From Flavobacteriaceae bacterium (GTDB lineage Bacteria; Bacteroidota; Bacteroidia; Flavobacteriales; Flavobacteriaceae), in assembly GCA_947488595.1 (NCBI GenBank), contig CANKZI010000014.1, positions 1 through 64,000 of the forward strand: DNA of 64,000 bases. Direction: 5' to 3'. The notes beneath the pieces were generated by a model. The model saw only the letters and a list, made by a program, of their open reading frames with translations, searched no databases and was not told the DNA's origin. A program made the translations under genes and the position numbers. Shown here one piece after another: positions 9,283-17,533 of this stretch. Numbering within the stretch: position 1 is the first letter of the stretch; every line of letters begins with the position of its first letter.

Positions 9283-9393
9283 TTAATCTCTTTTAGGATT
9301 GTTTTTCTTCTCTCTTTTTTCTTCTTTTTTTTCTTTGGCCGTTTTTAATGGTTCTTTTTTAACGGTCTTTTTTGCATCTTGACTTTTTGCCAT
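9283..9393 (-). CDS. 36-residue lysine-rich protein
   Basis: An ATG at 9393 opens 36 codons ending in TAA at 9283. The product begins MAKSQDAKKT and ends NNPKRD, and about 40% of it is Lys or Arg with many Glu in the middle. The codons use the third position freely while keeping a regular charged pattern. From memory, similar short basic proteins recur in flavobacterial genomes, but I could not search. It sits between the oxidase and secA with its own leader. Its function is unknown; nucleic-acid or ribosome association is only a guess from charge. Confidence 0.6.
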   Translation of the reverse strand: MAKSQDAKKTVKKEPLKTAKEKKEEKREKKNNPKRD

Positions 9394-9488
9394 GGTATTT
9401 ATCTTTAAAGTTAGTTTGGTTTTTATCTAAAGTAAATTTAAAGATAATTTCTTTGTGATTTGCAGCAAATACAATTTTTTAATAGGTC

Positions 9489-9521
9489 AAAAAAAATCCT
9501 CTACTTTTTTAGAGCGAGGAT
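9489..9521 (-). terminator. secA terminator
   Basis: On the minus strand a stem GAGGAT / ATCCTC closes a loop and is followed by eight T residues. It lies 40 bp past the secA stop codon. Confidence 0.65.
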
Positions 9522-9560
9522 CTTAATTTATAAAATAATATTTTAAAATTTAATTTTATA

Positions 9561-12500
9561 CTAGCTTACAATTACCCATTCACCAGAATTCAATAGGCTT
9601 TCGGCTTTTTTAAATTTCATGGTTTCCGTTTTTCCGGTGGCAACTTGCTTGATAGTAACATTATCATTGCGGTTTATTTTAGGCATTTCTCTGACAATGG
9701 TTTCGGTAACTTGGCGTAGTTGAGTATTTCCGGCTTCGCGATTTTCGGCTGCAGCCTTATCACTATTTGGACCCGAGGTCGAAGACCGAACTGGCGAAGC
9801 AATTTCGTCTTTAGAAGTAGTATAATCTTCTTTGGTGCGCACTTCCTTGGCTTCTTGAATTTCAGAAACGGTTTGTTGTGGCAAATCACCTTTAAACAAG
9901 AACGAAATCACTTCTTTATTTACGCCATTGAGCATATTACTGAACAACTTAAAAGCTTCAAATTTATAAATCAATAATGGATCTTTTTGTTCATGAACCG
10001 CCAATTGTACTGACTGTTTAAGTTCATCCATTTTGCGCAAATGCTTTTTCCAGGCTTCATCCATGATGGCCAATGTGATGTTTTTTTCAAAATCAGCAAC
10101 CAATTGCCTTCCTTCTGTCTCGTACGCCTTTTTTAAATCGGTAACCACGTTCAATGTTTTGATTCCGTCAGTAAATGGCACTACAATACGCTCAAATTTA
10201 TTGCCTTCGTTTTTGTAAACATTTGCAATAATCGGCAACGCTTCTCTAGCACTGCGTTCTGTTTTTTCGGTATAATATTCTAAAGTGACTTTGTATATTT
10301 TTCCGGTTAAATCTTGTTCAGACAACTTGTTAAAATCGTTTTCTGTTACTGGCGAAGTGATAGAAAAATAACGAATCAACTCAAATTCGAAATTTTTAAA
10401 ATCATTGACTGCTTTATTGGCAGACACAATCAACTCGCAAGTGTCATACATCATATTGGCAATATCAACTTTTAATCGTTCGCCATGCAAAGCGTGACGG
10501 CGGCGTTTGTAAACCACTTCACGTTGGGCATTCATGACGTCATCATATTCTAACAAACGCTTTCTGACACCAAAATTATTTTCTTCAACTTTCTTTTGTG
10601 CGCGTTCTATCGATTTGGTCATCATAGAATGCTGAATCACTTCACCTTCTTTCAGCCCCATTCGGTCCATCACTTTGGCAACCCTATCAGAACCAAACAA
10701 ACGCATTAAGTTGTCTTCGAGTGAAACATAAAATTGAGAACTTCCAACATCTCCCTGACGTCCTGCACGACCGCGCAATTGTCGGTCAACACGACGTGAA
10801 TCATGGCGTTCTGTTCCGATAATTGCCAAACCACCAGCGGCTTTGACTTCGGGTGATAATTTGATATCGGTTCCACGACCAGCCATATTGGTCGCTATGG
10901 TTACTACGCCGGATTTTCCAGCTTCTTCTACAATTTGCGCTTCTTGTTTGTGCATTTTGGCGTTAAGTACGTTGTGTGCAACACCTCGCATTTTTAGCAT
11001 TCGGCTTAGCAATTCTGAAATTTCTACCGATGTTGTTCCAATAAGAACGGGTCTTCCGGCAGCCGAAAGTTGGGTTACATCGTCAATTACGGCATTGAAC
11101 TTTTCGCGAACCGAACGGTAAATCAAATCTTCTCGGTCTTGTCTTGCCATTTGGCGGTTGGTCGGAATTTCGACTACATCCAATTTATAAATTTCAAATA
11201 ATTCGCCAGCTTCTGTAACAGCAGTCCCTGTCATACCAGCCAATTTGCTGTACATTCTAAAGTAATTTTGCAGCGTAACCGTTGCAAAAGTTTGGGTAGC
11301 GGCTTCAATTTTTACGTTTTCTTTGGCTTCAATCGCTTGGTGCAAACCGTCAGAATAACGACGACCATCCATAATACGACCTGTTTGCTCATCGACGATC
11401 ATAATTTTATTGTCCATTATCACATATTCTACATCTTTTTCGAATAGCGAATAGGCTTTTAATAATTGTGTCAATGTATGAATACGCTCGCTTTTTACAG
11501 AAAAATCTTGAAACAACTTTTCTTTTTCTTCGGCTTCGGCGTCTTTGTCTAAATTCAGTTTTTCGATACGGGCAATTTCAGTTCCGATATCTGGTAACAC
11601 AAAAAAATCACTATCGGTATCACCAGAGAGGAATTTGATTCCGTTATCGGTCAATTCAACTTGATTGTTTTTTTCTTCAATTACAAAATACAAGGCTTCA
11701 TCAATCTTGTGCATGTCGCGATTGTTGTCTTGCATGTAAGTGTTTTCGGTTTTTTGAAGCAATTGTTTGATGCCTTCTTCACTCAAAAACTTGATCAAGG
11801 CTTTGTTTTTTGGTAAACTTCTGAAGGCTCTTAAAAGATTAAAACCACCATCTTTGGTATTACCTTCTTTAATCAATCGTTTGGCTTCTGATAAAAATCC
11901 GTTCGACAATTGTCTTTGAAGATTGACCAAATGCTCGACTTTTGGCTTTAATTCGTTGAACTCATGGCGATCACCTTGTGGAACTGGTCCAGAGATAATT
12001 AATGGCGTTCTGGCATCATCAATTAAAACCGAATCAACTTCATCGACAATAGCAAAATTATGTTTTCTTTGCACCAAATCTGCTGGCGAATGCGCCATAT
12101 TGTCTCTCAAATAATCAAAACCAAATTCGTTATTGGTACCATAAGTAATATCGGCTTCGTAGGCTTTTCTGCGACCATCAGAATTAGGTTGGTGGTTGTC
12201 GATACAGTCAACTGTAAGGCCGTGGAATTCAAAAAGCGGTGCTTTCCAGGTGCTGTCACGCTTTGCCAAATAATCATTTACTGTAACTAAATGCACACCA
12301 TTTCCGGTTAACGCATTCAAATACAAAGGCAAAGTGGCTACCAAAGTTTTTCCTTCACCAGTTTGCATTTCTGCAACTTTTCCTTCGTGAAGTACGATGC
12401 CGCCAATCAATTGCACATCATAATGAATCATGTCCCAGGTGATTTGTTTTCCGGCAGCGTTCCACGAATTGGCCCAAACCGCTTGTTCGCCATCGAGTGT

Positions 12501-12941
12501 AATATAACCTTTGGTTGCTGAAAGTTCGCGGTCTTTAGAAGTTGCCGTTACTCTTAATTCGGTATTTTCCTTGAATCTTTTGGCGGTTTCTTTTACAACT
12601 GCAAAAGCTTCTGGAAGTATTTCCATCAAGGCTTTTTCCGAAATATCGTAAGCTTCTTTTTCTAAAGCATCTATGGCAAGATAAACGTCTTCTTTTTTAT
12701 CGATGTCTTCGATAGTTTCTACCTCAAGCTTCAAATCGGCAATTTTGTTGTCTTTTTCGGATTTTGCTTTTTGAATACGCGCCTTAAATTCGTCGGTTTT
12801 GGCTCTTAATGCATCGTTGCTCAACGAAGACAAAGTACTTTCTAGCGCTTTAATTTTTGTAATAAAAGGCTGCATAGCTTTGACATCATTTTGCGATTTG
12901 TCGCCTACAAAAGCTTTTAATATGCTATTAATGAAACTCAT
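9561..12941 (-). CDS. secA: Preprotein translocase ATPase SecA
   Basis: This 1126-residue protein is the motor that drives unfolded proteins through SecYEG. The Walker A segment MQTGEGKTL is at residues 192-200, and the DEAD-like [15 protein letters not shown], the preprotein crosslinking region, GMTGTA and the helicase II motif RGRAGRQGD follow. The length fits the long Bacteroidota form, with extra N-terminal and C-terminal charged regions. There is no C-terminal zinc-binding Cys cluster; the tail ends in a conserved-looking GEWV segment. Near residues 1048-1059 a Ser/Pro/Gly-rich linker resembles an intergenic repeat at about 4140-4190. The gene is monocistronic, with a terminator after the stop. 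Confidence 0.98.
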   Translation of the reverse strand: MSFINSILKAFVGDKSQNDVKAMQPFITKIKALESTLSSLSNDALRAKTDEFKARIQKAKSEKDNKIADLKLEVETIEDIDKKEDVYLAIDALEKEAYDISEKALMEILPEAFAVVKETAKRFKENTELRVTATSKDRELSATKGYITLDGEQAVWANSWNAAGKQITWDMIHYDVQLIGGIVLHEGKVAEMQTGEGKTLVATLPLYLNALTGNGVHLVTVNDYLAKRDSTWKAPLFEFHGLTVDCIDNHQPNSDGRRKAYEADITYGTNNEFGFDYLRDNMAHSPADLVQRKHNFAIVDEVDSVLIDDARTPLIISGPVPQGDRHEFNELKPKVEHLVNLQRQLSNGFLSEAKRLIKEGNTKDGGFNLLRAFRSLPKNKALIKFLSEEGIKQLLQKTENTYMQDNNRDMHKIDEALYFVIEEKNNQVELTDNGIKFLSGDTDSDFFVLPDIGTEIARIEKLNLDKDAEAEEKEKLFQDFSVKSERIHTLTQLLKAYSLFEKDVEYVIMDNKIMIVDEQTGRIMDGRRYSDGLHQAIEAKENVKIEAATQTFATVTLQNYFRMYSKLAGMTGTAVTEAGELFEIYKLDVVEIPTNRQMARQDREDLIYRSVREKFNAVIDDVTQLSAAGRPVLIGTTSVEISELLSRMLKMRGVAHNVLNAKMHKQEAQIVEEAGKSGVVTIATNMAGRGTDIKLSPEVKAAGGLAIIGTERHDSRRVDRQLRGRAGRQGDVGSSQFYVSLEDNLMRLFGSDRVAKVMDRMGLKEGEVIQHSMMTKSIERAQKKVEENNFGVRKRLLEYDDVMNAQREVVYKRRRHALHGERLKVDIANMMYDTCELIVSANKAVNDFKNFEFELIRYFSITSPVTENDFNKLSEQDLTGKIYKVTLEYYTEKTERSAREALPIIANVYKNEGNKFERIVVPFTDGIKTLNVVTDLKKAYETEGRQLVADFEKNITLAIMDEAWKKHLRKMDELKQSVQLAVHEQKDPLLIYKFEAFKLFSNMLNGVNKEVISFLFKGDLPQQTVSEIQEAKEVRTKEDYTTSKDEIASPVRSSTSGPNSDKAAAENREAGNTQLRQVTETIVREMPKINRNDNVTIKQVATGKTETMKFKKAESLLNSGEWVIVS
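9764..9800 (-). repeat. Repeat-like segment in frame within secA
   Basis: The plus-strand sequence CCCGAGGTCGAAGACCGAAC, followed by TGG, resembles the segment at about 4142-4170 in a gene-free patch. In secA it encodes an [11 protein letters not shown] linker near residues 1049-1059 that looks foreign to the charged tail around it. Only two copies are visible in the window, so the relationship is tentative. Confidence 0.4.
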
Positions 12942-12981
12942 ATTGTTTTAATTTCTAATTATAAAAAGGTATGCAAATTTA

Positions 12982-13012
12982 AACAAAAAAAAAGCCTCTG
13001 AATGAGACTTTT
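12982..13012 (-). terminator. Terminator after the DUF2795 gene
   Basis: On the minus strand AAAAGTCTC and GAGGCTTTT form a stem with one mismatch around a 5-base loop, followed by a run of T. It separates the DUF2795 gene from the secA promoter region. Confidence 0.7.
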
Positions 13013-13027
13013 CAATTGACTTATTTT

Positions 13028-13249
13028 TTAATATTCATCCTCGTTCCAAAGATAATCTTCGTCGGTTGGATAATCAGGCCAAATCTCTTCCATTGATTCG
13101 TATATTTCACCTTCGTCTTCTATTGATTGGAGATTTTCAACCACTTCTAGTGGTGCTCCTGCTCTAATAGCGTAGTCAATAAGCTCATCTTTGGTAGCTG
13201 GCCACGGCGCATCACTTAAATACGATGCTAATTCTAATGTCCAATACAT
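13028..13249 (-). CDS. DUF2795 domain protein
   Basis: This 73-residue acidic protein begins MYWTLELASYLSDAPWPATK and keeps the DUF2795 core (a short helical domain with a PxxK-E-L pattern). A very acidic tail rich in Asp, Glu and Tyr follows. Such proteins are common and short in Bacteroidota; their role is unknown. It has its own promoter (13273-13302) and terminator (12982-13012), so it is a single-gene unit lying upstream of secA on the same strand. Confidence 0.85.
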   Translation of the reverse strand: MYWTLELASYLSDAPWPATKDELIDYAIRAGAPLEVVENLQSIEDEGEIYESMEEIWPDYPTDEDYLWNEDEY

Positions 13250-13272
13250 CTTCTATCGATTTTTAGTTTATG

Positions 13273-13302
13273 CAAAAATAATTTTTTTACTGAAATAGTC
13301 AA
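13273..13302 (-). promoter_or_regulatory. Promoter of the DUF2795 gene
   Basis: On the minus strand TTG is separated by 19 bp from TATTTTTG, fitting the Bacteroidota -33/-7 pattern. The -7 element ends 24 bp before the ATG. Confidence 0.6.
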
Positions 13303-13411
13303 GTTTTTTTTGATTTATTTTCAATGATGTTTAAGAACGTTTTTTTTCAACCTGATTTTTGATGAAAAATGGAAGCAATCACTGAAATAAATGAACATCA
13401 AATCCGCTCTT

Positions 13412-13981
13412 TTATTTTCTCGGAATCCATTTTACTTCTGTAGCTTTCAGATCAAAACTCAACTTCCGTGCCAACACAAAAAGATAGTCAGAAAGTCGGT
13501 TCAAGTACATAATTGCAATGGGTGGAACAGTCTCATTGTGGCTCAAATGCACTGCCAATCGCTCGGCACGGCGACAAACACAACGTGCAATATGACAATA
13601 TGACACAGTCGAATGTCCACCAGGTAAAACAAAATGTGTCATTGGTGGTAAGGCTTCTTCCATGGTATCGATTTCGTTTTCCAAAAGCGTGATATCAGCT
13701 GCTACGATGCCTAAATTTTGAAGCCGCAAGGTACCATTTTTCATGACTTCCTTTTCTGGAGGCGTCGCAAGTATAGCACCAACCGTAAAAAGGCGGTCTT
13801 GAATTTCGATCAGCATTGTTTTGTAATGATCTTCCATTTCTTGGTCACGAATCAATCCAATATAGGAATTGAGTTCATCAACTGTTCCATAACTATCAAT
13901 CCGAATATGGTCTTTTGGAACTCGTGTTCCTCCAAAAAGTGCAGTAGTGCCTGTATCGCCAGTTTTTGTATATACTTTCAT
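13412..13981 (-). CDS. Cob(I)yrinic acid a,c-diamide adenosyltransferase, PduO type
   Basis: This 189-residue enzyme transfers the adenosyl group of ATP to cob(I)alamin, making adenosylcobalamin. The N-terminal KVYTKTGDTGTTALFGGTRV segment is the ATP-binding signature of the PduO family. CRRAERLAV near residue 135 and the C-terminal LNRLSDYLFVLAR motif are also present. The length is typical. It starts four bases after a frameshifted small gene and probably belongs to the transcription unit headed by the ABC ATPase at 14253-14960. Its product would serve the mutase that MeaB (6277-7365) chaperones. Confidence 0.93.
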   Translation of the reverse strand: MKVYTKTGDTGTTALFGGTRVPKDHIRIDSYGTVDELNSYIGLIRDQEMEDHYKTMLIEIQDRLFTVGAILATPPEKEVMKNGTLRLQNLGIVAADITLLENEIDTMEEALPPMTHFVLPGGHSTVSYCHIARCVCRRAERLAVHLSHNETVPPIAIMYLNRLSDYLFVLARKLSFDLKATEVKWIPRK

Positions 13982-13985
13982 ACTT

Positions 13986-14256
13986 TTAGATTAGATTTTT
14001 TTTAATGTAAAATTCCGTGATTTTTCGGCGACTATCAACAGTGATGCTTATCGTTGATAATTCGCTTTCAAAATTACCGTCGTAAGTACCTCGAGCTGTT
14101 CGCACTTTATTGTCGGTATAGTCAAGTAATTCCATTAAAATTATTGTTGATAAATTCCAATACAAAATTCTCTACAGTTTTTTTATGAATTTCATTTTGT
14201 GCCGAGACGACCGCATGGTTAAATGAAACGAATAATACTATTATAAAAGTTTTCAT
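13986..14256 (-). pseudogene. Small secreted protein gene broken by a frameshift
   Basis: The first part (14256 down to 14122) starts with an ATG that overlaps the stop of the ABC ATPase gene (ATGA). It encodes a signal peptide ending near VVSAQ and then about 25 residues before a TGA. The second part, open from about 14135 down to 13986, continues in the +1 frame with protein-like sequence and ends four bases before the adenosyltransferase ATG. Joined, they would give a secreted protein of about 85 residues. The tight spacing at both ends argues that this was a functional operon member. Possibilities are a sequencing error, a true pseudogene or a programmed frameshift. The family is not recognised. 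Confidence 0.6.
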
Positions 14257-14960
14257 GCATTACTATTGACATTATTATTAATAGTATCGCTTTCGATGAT
14301 GCCGTCGCGCAAACGAATTACACGATGTGCATAAGCAGCAATATCTTCTTCGTGTGTGACTAAAATAACGGTATTGCCATTGGCGTGAATGTCACCAAAA
14401 AGCTTCATGATTTCAACAGAAGTTTTGCTGTCTAAATTTCCAGTAGGTTCATCGGCTAAAATGATAGAAGGTTTGTTGACCAAAGCCCTTGCTATCGCCA
14501 CCCTTTGTCGTTGACCTCCAGATAATTGGTTAGGTTGGTGGTCCATACGATCGCCCAAATTGACTTGTTCTAAAACTTCTTTGGCTCTTGTATTTCTTTC
14601 TGATTTTGAAAATCCAGCATAAATCATAGGCAAAGCGACGTTGTCTAAAGCGGTTGTTCTTGGCAAAAGATTGAAAGTTTGAAACACAAAACCTATCTCT
14701 TTGTTACGAATTTCGGCCAACTCATCATCAATCATTTTGCTTACATCTTTCCCGTTCAAGACATAGGAACCCGAAGTTGGCGTATCCAAACAACCTAGTA
14801 AATTCATTAAAGTTGATTTTCCTGATCCTGATGGGCCCATTAATGCCACATATTCACCTTTATTAATTTTGAGATCTATGCCTTTTAAAACATATACTAT
14901 TTCGCTGCCTAGCACGAAATCTCTTTTGATATTACTGATTTTTATAAGTGGATTTGCCAT
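14253..14960 (-). CDS. ABC transporter ATP-binding protein, LolD/MacB type
   Basis: This 235-residue ATPase has Walker [10 protein letters not shown] at 42-50, the Q-loop [11 protein letters not shown], signature [15 protein letters not shown] and Walker [14 protein letters not shown]. The [11 protein letters not shown] segment and overall length place it in the MacB/LolD/FtsE group, which powers lipoprotein release or efflux through a separate permease. No permease is adjacent. Its stop overlaps the ATG of the following broken small gene, and the adenosyltransferase follows. The ATPase call is firm; the partner permease and substrate are open. Confidence 0.92.
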   Translation of the reverse strand: MANPLIKISNIKRDFVLGSEIVYVLKGIDLKINKGEYVALMGPSGSGKSTLMNLLGCLDTPTSGSYVLNGKDVSKMIDDELAEIRNKEIGFVFQTFNLLPRTTALDNVALPMIYAGFSKSERNTRAKEVLEQVNLGDRMDHQPNQLSGGQRQRVAIARALVNKPSIILADEPTGNLDSKTSVEIMKLFGDIHANGNTVILVTHEEDIAAYAHRVIRLRDGIIESDTINNNVNSNA

Positions 14961-15265
14961 TTTTGGATTGCTTTTTTCAGATTTTAAAAGTACAAAATTG
15001 ATTGTGTAATCGCTTTATAAGTAGTATTTTTTTCTGGTATGTTACAAATATGATATTTGAATTGTTTTTATCTGAAAATGTCTTTTTTTATCAACAATAA
15101 TACACTTTCAGTTTTTACACTATTTTGATTATAATTTGCATTATTCACTTATTTTTATTTAAAAAATTTAAAAATAATAAAGTATTCATAAATTTTTAAC
15201 TAAAAAAATAATATTAATAGTTTTGTAACTACTTTTGAAATTCAATTCATTAAAAACAACCAATT
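14961..15265. other. AT-rich divergent intergenic region
   Basis: No gene is seen. The region separates the ABC ATPase from the lipoprotein on the other strand and must hold both promoters. Only the -7 element at 15230-15237 is distinct; the rest is low-complexity AT-rich DNA. Confidence 0.5.
15230..15237 (+). promoter_or_regulatory. -7 element of the lipoprotein gene
   Basis: TACTTTTG matches TAnnTTTG and ends 28 bp before the ATG at 15266. No clear TTTG is seen at the -33 distance. Confidence 0.5.
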
Positions 15266-15949
15266 ATGAAAAAAGTTAATTTGATTTTAGGAGCGGCAAT
15301 TATTGCTATAGGACTTACGTCTTGTAAAAGTGAAAGTGAAAAACAAGCTGAAATGACCTTTGATTCTTACGAAAAATATGTTGACTCGGTAGCAACGGTT
15401 TCAAACGAAGAAGCCAAAGCCAACTGGCAGTCGATAGAAATGGCTTATAACGAACGTACAGCTGAAGCTGAAATGGCTATTGAAAATTTTGTAAATAAAG
15501 AAAACGCACAAGCCAGATTGGATAAAGTAAGAGCAAAATATGTCGAATTAAAAGCAAAAATGGACGCCGAAGCAGCAGTTATTGCAGCCGATATGGCAAA
15601 AAGTGACCCCGCAAACAGAAAGCAAATATTGCGAGATGCTTATTTTGGTGCCGGCACTTTAGGCGAAGACATGAGTTTTACTTGGGTAAATAAAGACAAT
15701 ATTCTTAAAGTTTATAATGATTTTTACAATGAATTTGACCAAAACAAAGATGCTTATTCTAGAGAAGATTTTGATGAAATTAAAGCGATGTACGAAGCTT
15801 TAGATGCTCATAAAAATACAGTAGAAAAAGAAGGTTTGTCTTCTAAAGACAATCGTAAAATTGCCGAATTAAAACTTAAATTTGCACCAAAATTCAAATG
15901 GAATCGCATGGATGCAAAAGCAGACGAAAACGCTGATGCAAAAAAATAA
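15266..15949 (+). CDS. Lipoprotein with coiled-coil-like helical body
   Basis: This 227-residue protein has a lipoprotein signal with the lipobox LTSC near residue 20, followed by an acidic stretch (KSESEK) of the kind linked to outer-surface export in Bacteroidota. The body is almost wholly charged and helical with many Ala, Glu and Lys and no Cys after the anchor. A YEKYVDSV segment near residue 40 is reminiscent of small DUF families of Bacteroidota lipoproteins, but I cannot assign one with certainty. The gene has its own promoter and a strong terminator. Its function is unknown. Confidence 0.8.
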   Translation: MKKVNLILGAAIIAIGLTSCKSESEKQAEMTFDSYEKYVDSVATVSNEEAKANWQSIEMAYNERTAEAEMAIENFVNKENAQARLDKVRAKYVELKAKMDAEAAVIAADMAKSDPANRKQILRDAYFGAGTLGEDMSFTWVNKDNILKVYNDFYNEFDQNKDAYSREDFDEIKAMYEALDAHKNTVEKEGLSSKDNRKIAELKLKFAPKFKWNRMDAKADENADAKK

Positions 15950-15968
15950 TAATTATTGATTCAATTGT

Positions 15969-16003
15969 AAAAATGACTGTCAGCAATGGCAGTCATTTTT
16001 TTT
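15969..16003. terminator. Bidirectional terminator
   Basis: AAAATGACTG and CAGTCATTTT form a perfect stem around a 10-base loop, with A- and T-runs on either side. It ends the lipoprotein gene and overlaps the end of the convergent methyltransferase gene. Confidence 0.85.
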
Positions 16004-16784
16004 AAATTCTAATTACAAAATGTTCTTTGACTTGTTCGTTTCTAAAAAATACCATTCCCCATTGAAAATTGTCGATTGTAACAGTAACTTTTGGATGTTC
16101 TTTGATTATTTTCCAAGTCAATTCCATTTCAGCACTCCAATGAATATCATCAAAAATCCAAACACTTTCATTAGTAATTGTAGGCAATAATATTTCAAAA
16201 TACGCCAAAGTAGCGGTTTTAGAATGGTTGCCGTCGAAGTAAATAAAGTTAAAAGTTGTAGGTTTAAGTTCGAGGGTTTTGAAATAGTCTTCAAATTTTG
16301 AATTTACACATTCAACATTATTGATATCGAATTTTTGCAATTGCAATTGACATTGATTAATTGTTTGTGGGCAACCTTCTAATGTAATAATTTTAGCATT
16401 TTTATTCCCCAAGTGCATAGCTGATGTTGCCAATCCTAGCGATGTTCCAATTTCTAAAATATTATCTGGCTGAAAATAACGTACAACTCTGAAAAGTAGA
16501 GCGGCGCTTCTTTTTGAAATTCCAGCCGTTTTTGCAATCCTTGCGACTTGCCTTTTATTGGATTTGAAAACCCGAGAACCAGCACCAAAATCGGTTACAT
16601 CAATAAAATTTTTATTTTTAAGTAAGGCATTTCGGTAGTTATTTACAATCAAATATGCTGGATATTTTGTCTTGTCATAAAAGCATTTCGTAACCAAATC
16701 AAACACAAAAGGCGAATGTACGCCGTGTTCATTTTTTGAACGCCATAGAAATTGAATGTATGATTTTATTTTGAAAAGCATCAT
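16002..16784 (-). CDS. Class I SAM-dependent methyltransferase (O-methyltransferase-like)
   Basis: This 260-residue protein has motif I ILEIGTSLGLAT in its middle, an acidic residue ending the next strand (ITLEGCP), and FNFIYFDGNHS as the later catalytic-region motif. The arrangement resembles the methyltransf_24 / O-methyltransferase group. The N-terminal part has a conserved-looking NEHGVHSPFVFDLV segment shared, as I recall, by Bacteroidota orthologs. It is a single gene facing the lipoprotein. Its substrate is unknown. Confidence 0.85.
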   Translation of the reverse strand: MMLFKIKSYIQFLWRSKNEHGVHSPFVFDLVTKCFYDKTKYPAYLIVNNYRNALLKNKNFIDVTDFGAGSRVFKSNKRQVARIAKTAGISKRSAALLFRVVRYFQPDNILEIGTSLGLATSAMHLGNKNAKIITLEGCPQTINQCQLQLQKFDINNVECVNSKFEDYFKTLELKPTTFNFIYFDGNHSKTATLAYFEILLPTITNESVWIFDDIHWSAEMELTWKIIKEHPKVTVTIDNFQWGMVFFRNEQVKEHFVIRI

Positions 16785-16900
16785 TTTAATAATCTAGTGG
16801 CGAAGATAGGGAGATTATTTTTATAAATGATTCTGATTTAGTTAATGAAATTAGAGGTAATTTAATTAAAATCACCTCTAATTTATTGTAAATGTATAAG

Positions 16901-17182
16901 TTAATTTTTTATTTCTTCTTCAATTAAATTTCCCGATTCATCAATAGTTATTCTTATTCTTGAATCCTTTTTCCCCTTAAAATATAATATTAACCAAACA
17001 ATTCCCCACATGCCGCAAGAAAATAATGTAATTAAGCCATGTAATGTATTATTGACTTTACTTCCTTCTTTTTTTAAAACCGCAGTAAGATTTTCAGAAT
17101 TTTTGTCAACAATTGTGTAGCCTTCTAAAGCTTTGGTTGATACATATATATCAAATCTTTTTTTTCTGTCTAAATTTTCCAT
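16901..17182 (-). CDS. Small membrane protein next to an XRE regulator
   Basis: This 93-residue protein starts at the ATG at 17182 (MENLDRKKRF). A start at 17242 would place the first 20 residues inside the promoter and palindrome, so I reject it. The N-terminal half is charged and soluble-looking, and one hydrophobic segment near residues 48-69 (LITLFSCGMWGIVWLILYF) predicts a single membrane span or hairpin. A charged tail follows. It is divergent from the XRE gene, and a perfect palindrome covers its promoter upstream region. No family is recognised; repression by the XRE protein is an inference from layout. Confidence 0.75.
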   Translation of the reverse strand: MENLDRKKRFDIYVSTKALEGYTIVDKNSENLTAVLKKEGSKVNNTLHGLITLFSCGMWGIVWLILYFKGKKDSRIRITIDESGNLIEEEIKN

Positions 17183-17212
17183 TTCTAGTTTATTAGTTAA
17201 ATATTTTAATTG

Positions 17213-17220
17213 CAAATATA
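17213..17220 (-). promoter_or_regulatory. -7 element of the small membrane protein gene
   Basis: On the minus strand this reads TATATTTG, a full match to TAnnTTTG, ending 30 bp before the ATG at 17182. The place where the -33 element should lie is inside the palindrome at 17228-17259. Confidence 0.6.
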
Positions 17221-17227
17221 TAATATT

Positions 17228-17259
17228 TTTTATAATCGGCATATATGCCGATTATAAAA
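17228..17259. promoter_or_regulatory. 32-bp perfect palindrome, likely operator
   Basis: The half-site TTTTATAATCGGCATA is followed directly by its exact reverse complement, with no loop and no mismatch. It lies between the divergent membrane protein and XRE genes, covers the -33 region of the former, and is 25 bp upstream of the XRE start. The CGGC/GCCG cores stand out in very AT-rich DNA. It fits an operator bound by a dimer of the neighbouring XRE protein. Confidence 0.75.
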
Positions 17260-17284
17260 GTTAGTAATGATAGAATTTTGACAA

Positions 17285-17506
17285 ATGTCAGAAGAACAAT
17301 TATTAAAATTAGGAAGTTTGATTAAAAATAGATCAAAAGCTAAATTCAAAAGTAATCTTGAATTTGCTTCTATTTGTGATATTGATGAGAGAACTATAAG
17401 AAGAATAATGCATGGTAAACAAAATTTTTCTATAATTATTTTTTCTAAAATTTGTAAAGCCTTAGATATAAAAATGTCCGATTTGCTCTCCGAAATTAAT
17501 ATGTAA
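17285..17506 (+). CDS. XRE-family helix-turn-helix regulator
   Basis: This 73-residue protein is little more than a Cro/C1-type HTH domain. SNLEFASICDIDERTIRRIM near residues 25-44 has the pattern of the two HTH helices, and SIIIFSKICKALDIKMSDLL is the usual closing segment. It is divergent from the small membrane protein and probably binds the palindrome at 17228-17259, repressing its neighbour and perhaps itself. Such small regulators are typical of mobile or accessory modules, but no integrase or attachment site is near. Confidence 0.88.
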   Translation: MSEEQLLKLGSLIKNRSKAKFKSNLEFASICDIDERTIRRIMHGKQNFSIIIFSKICKALDIKMSDLLSEINM

Positions 17507-17533
17507 ATCTGAATATTAGTATATTAATAAAAA

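Noticed and set aside
17183..17242. Upstream start extending the small membrane protein by 20 residues
   Set aside because: It would put coding sequence across the -7 element and the palindrome; the ATG at 17182 fits the leader better.
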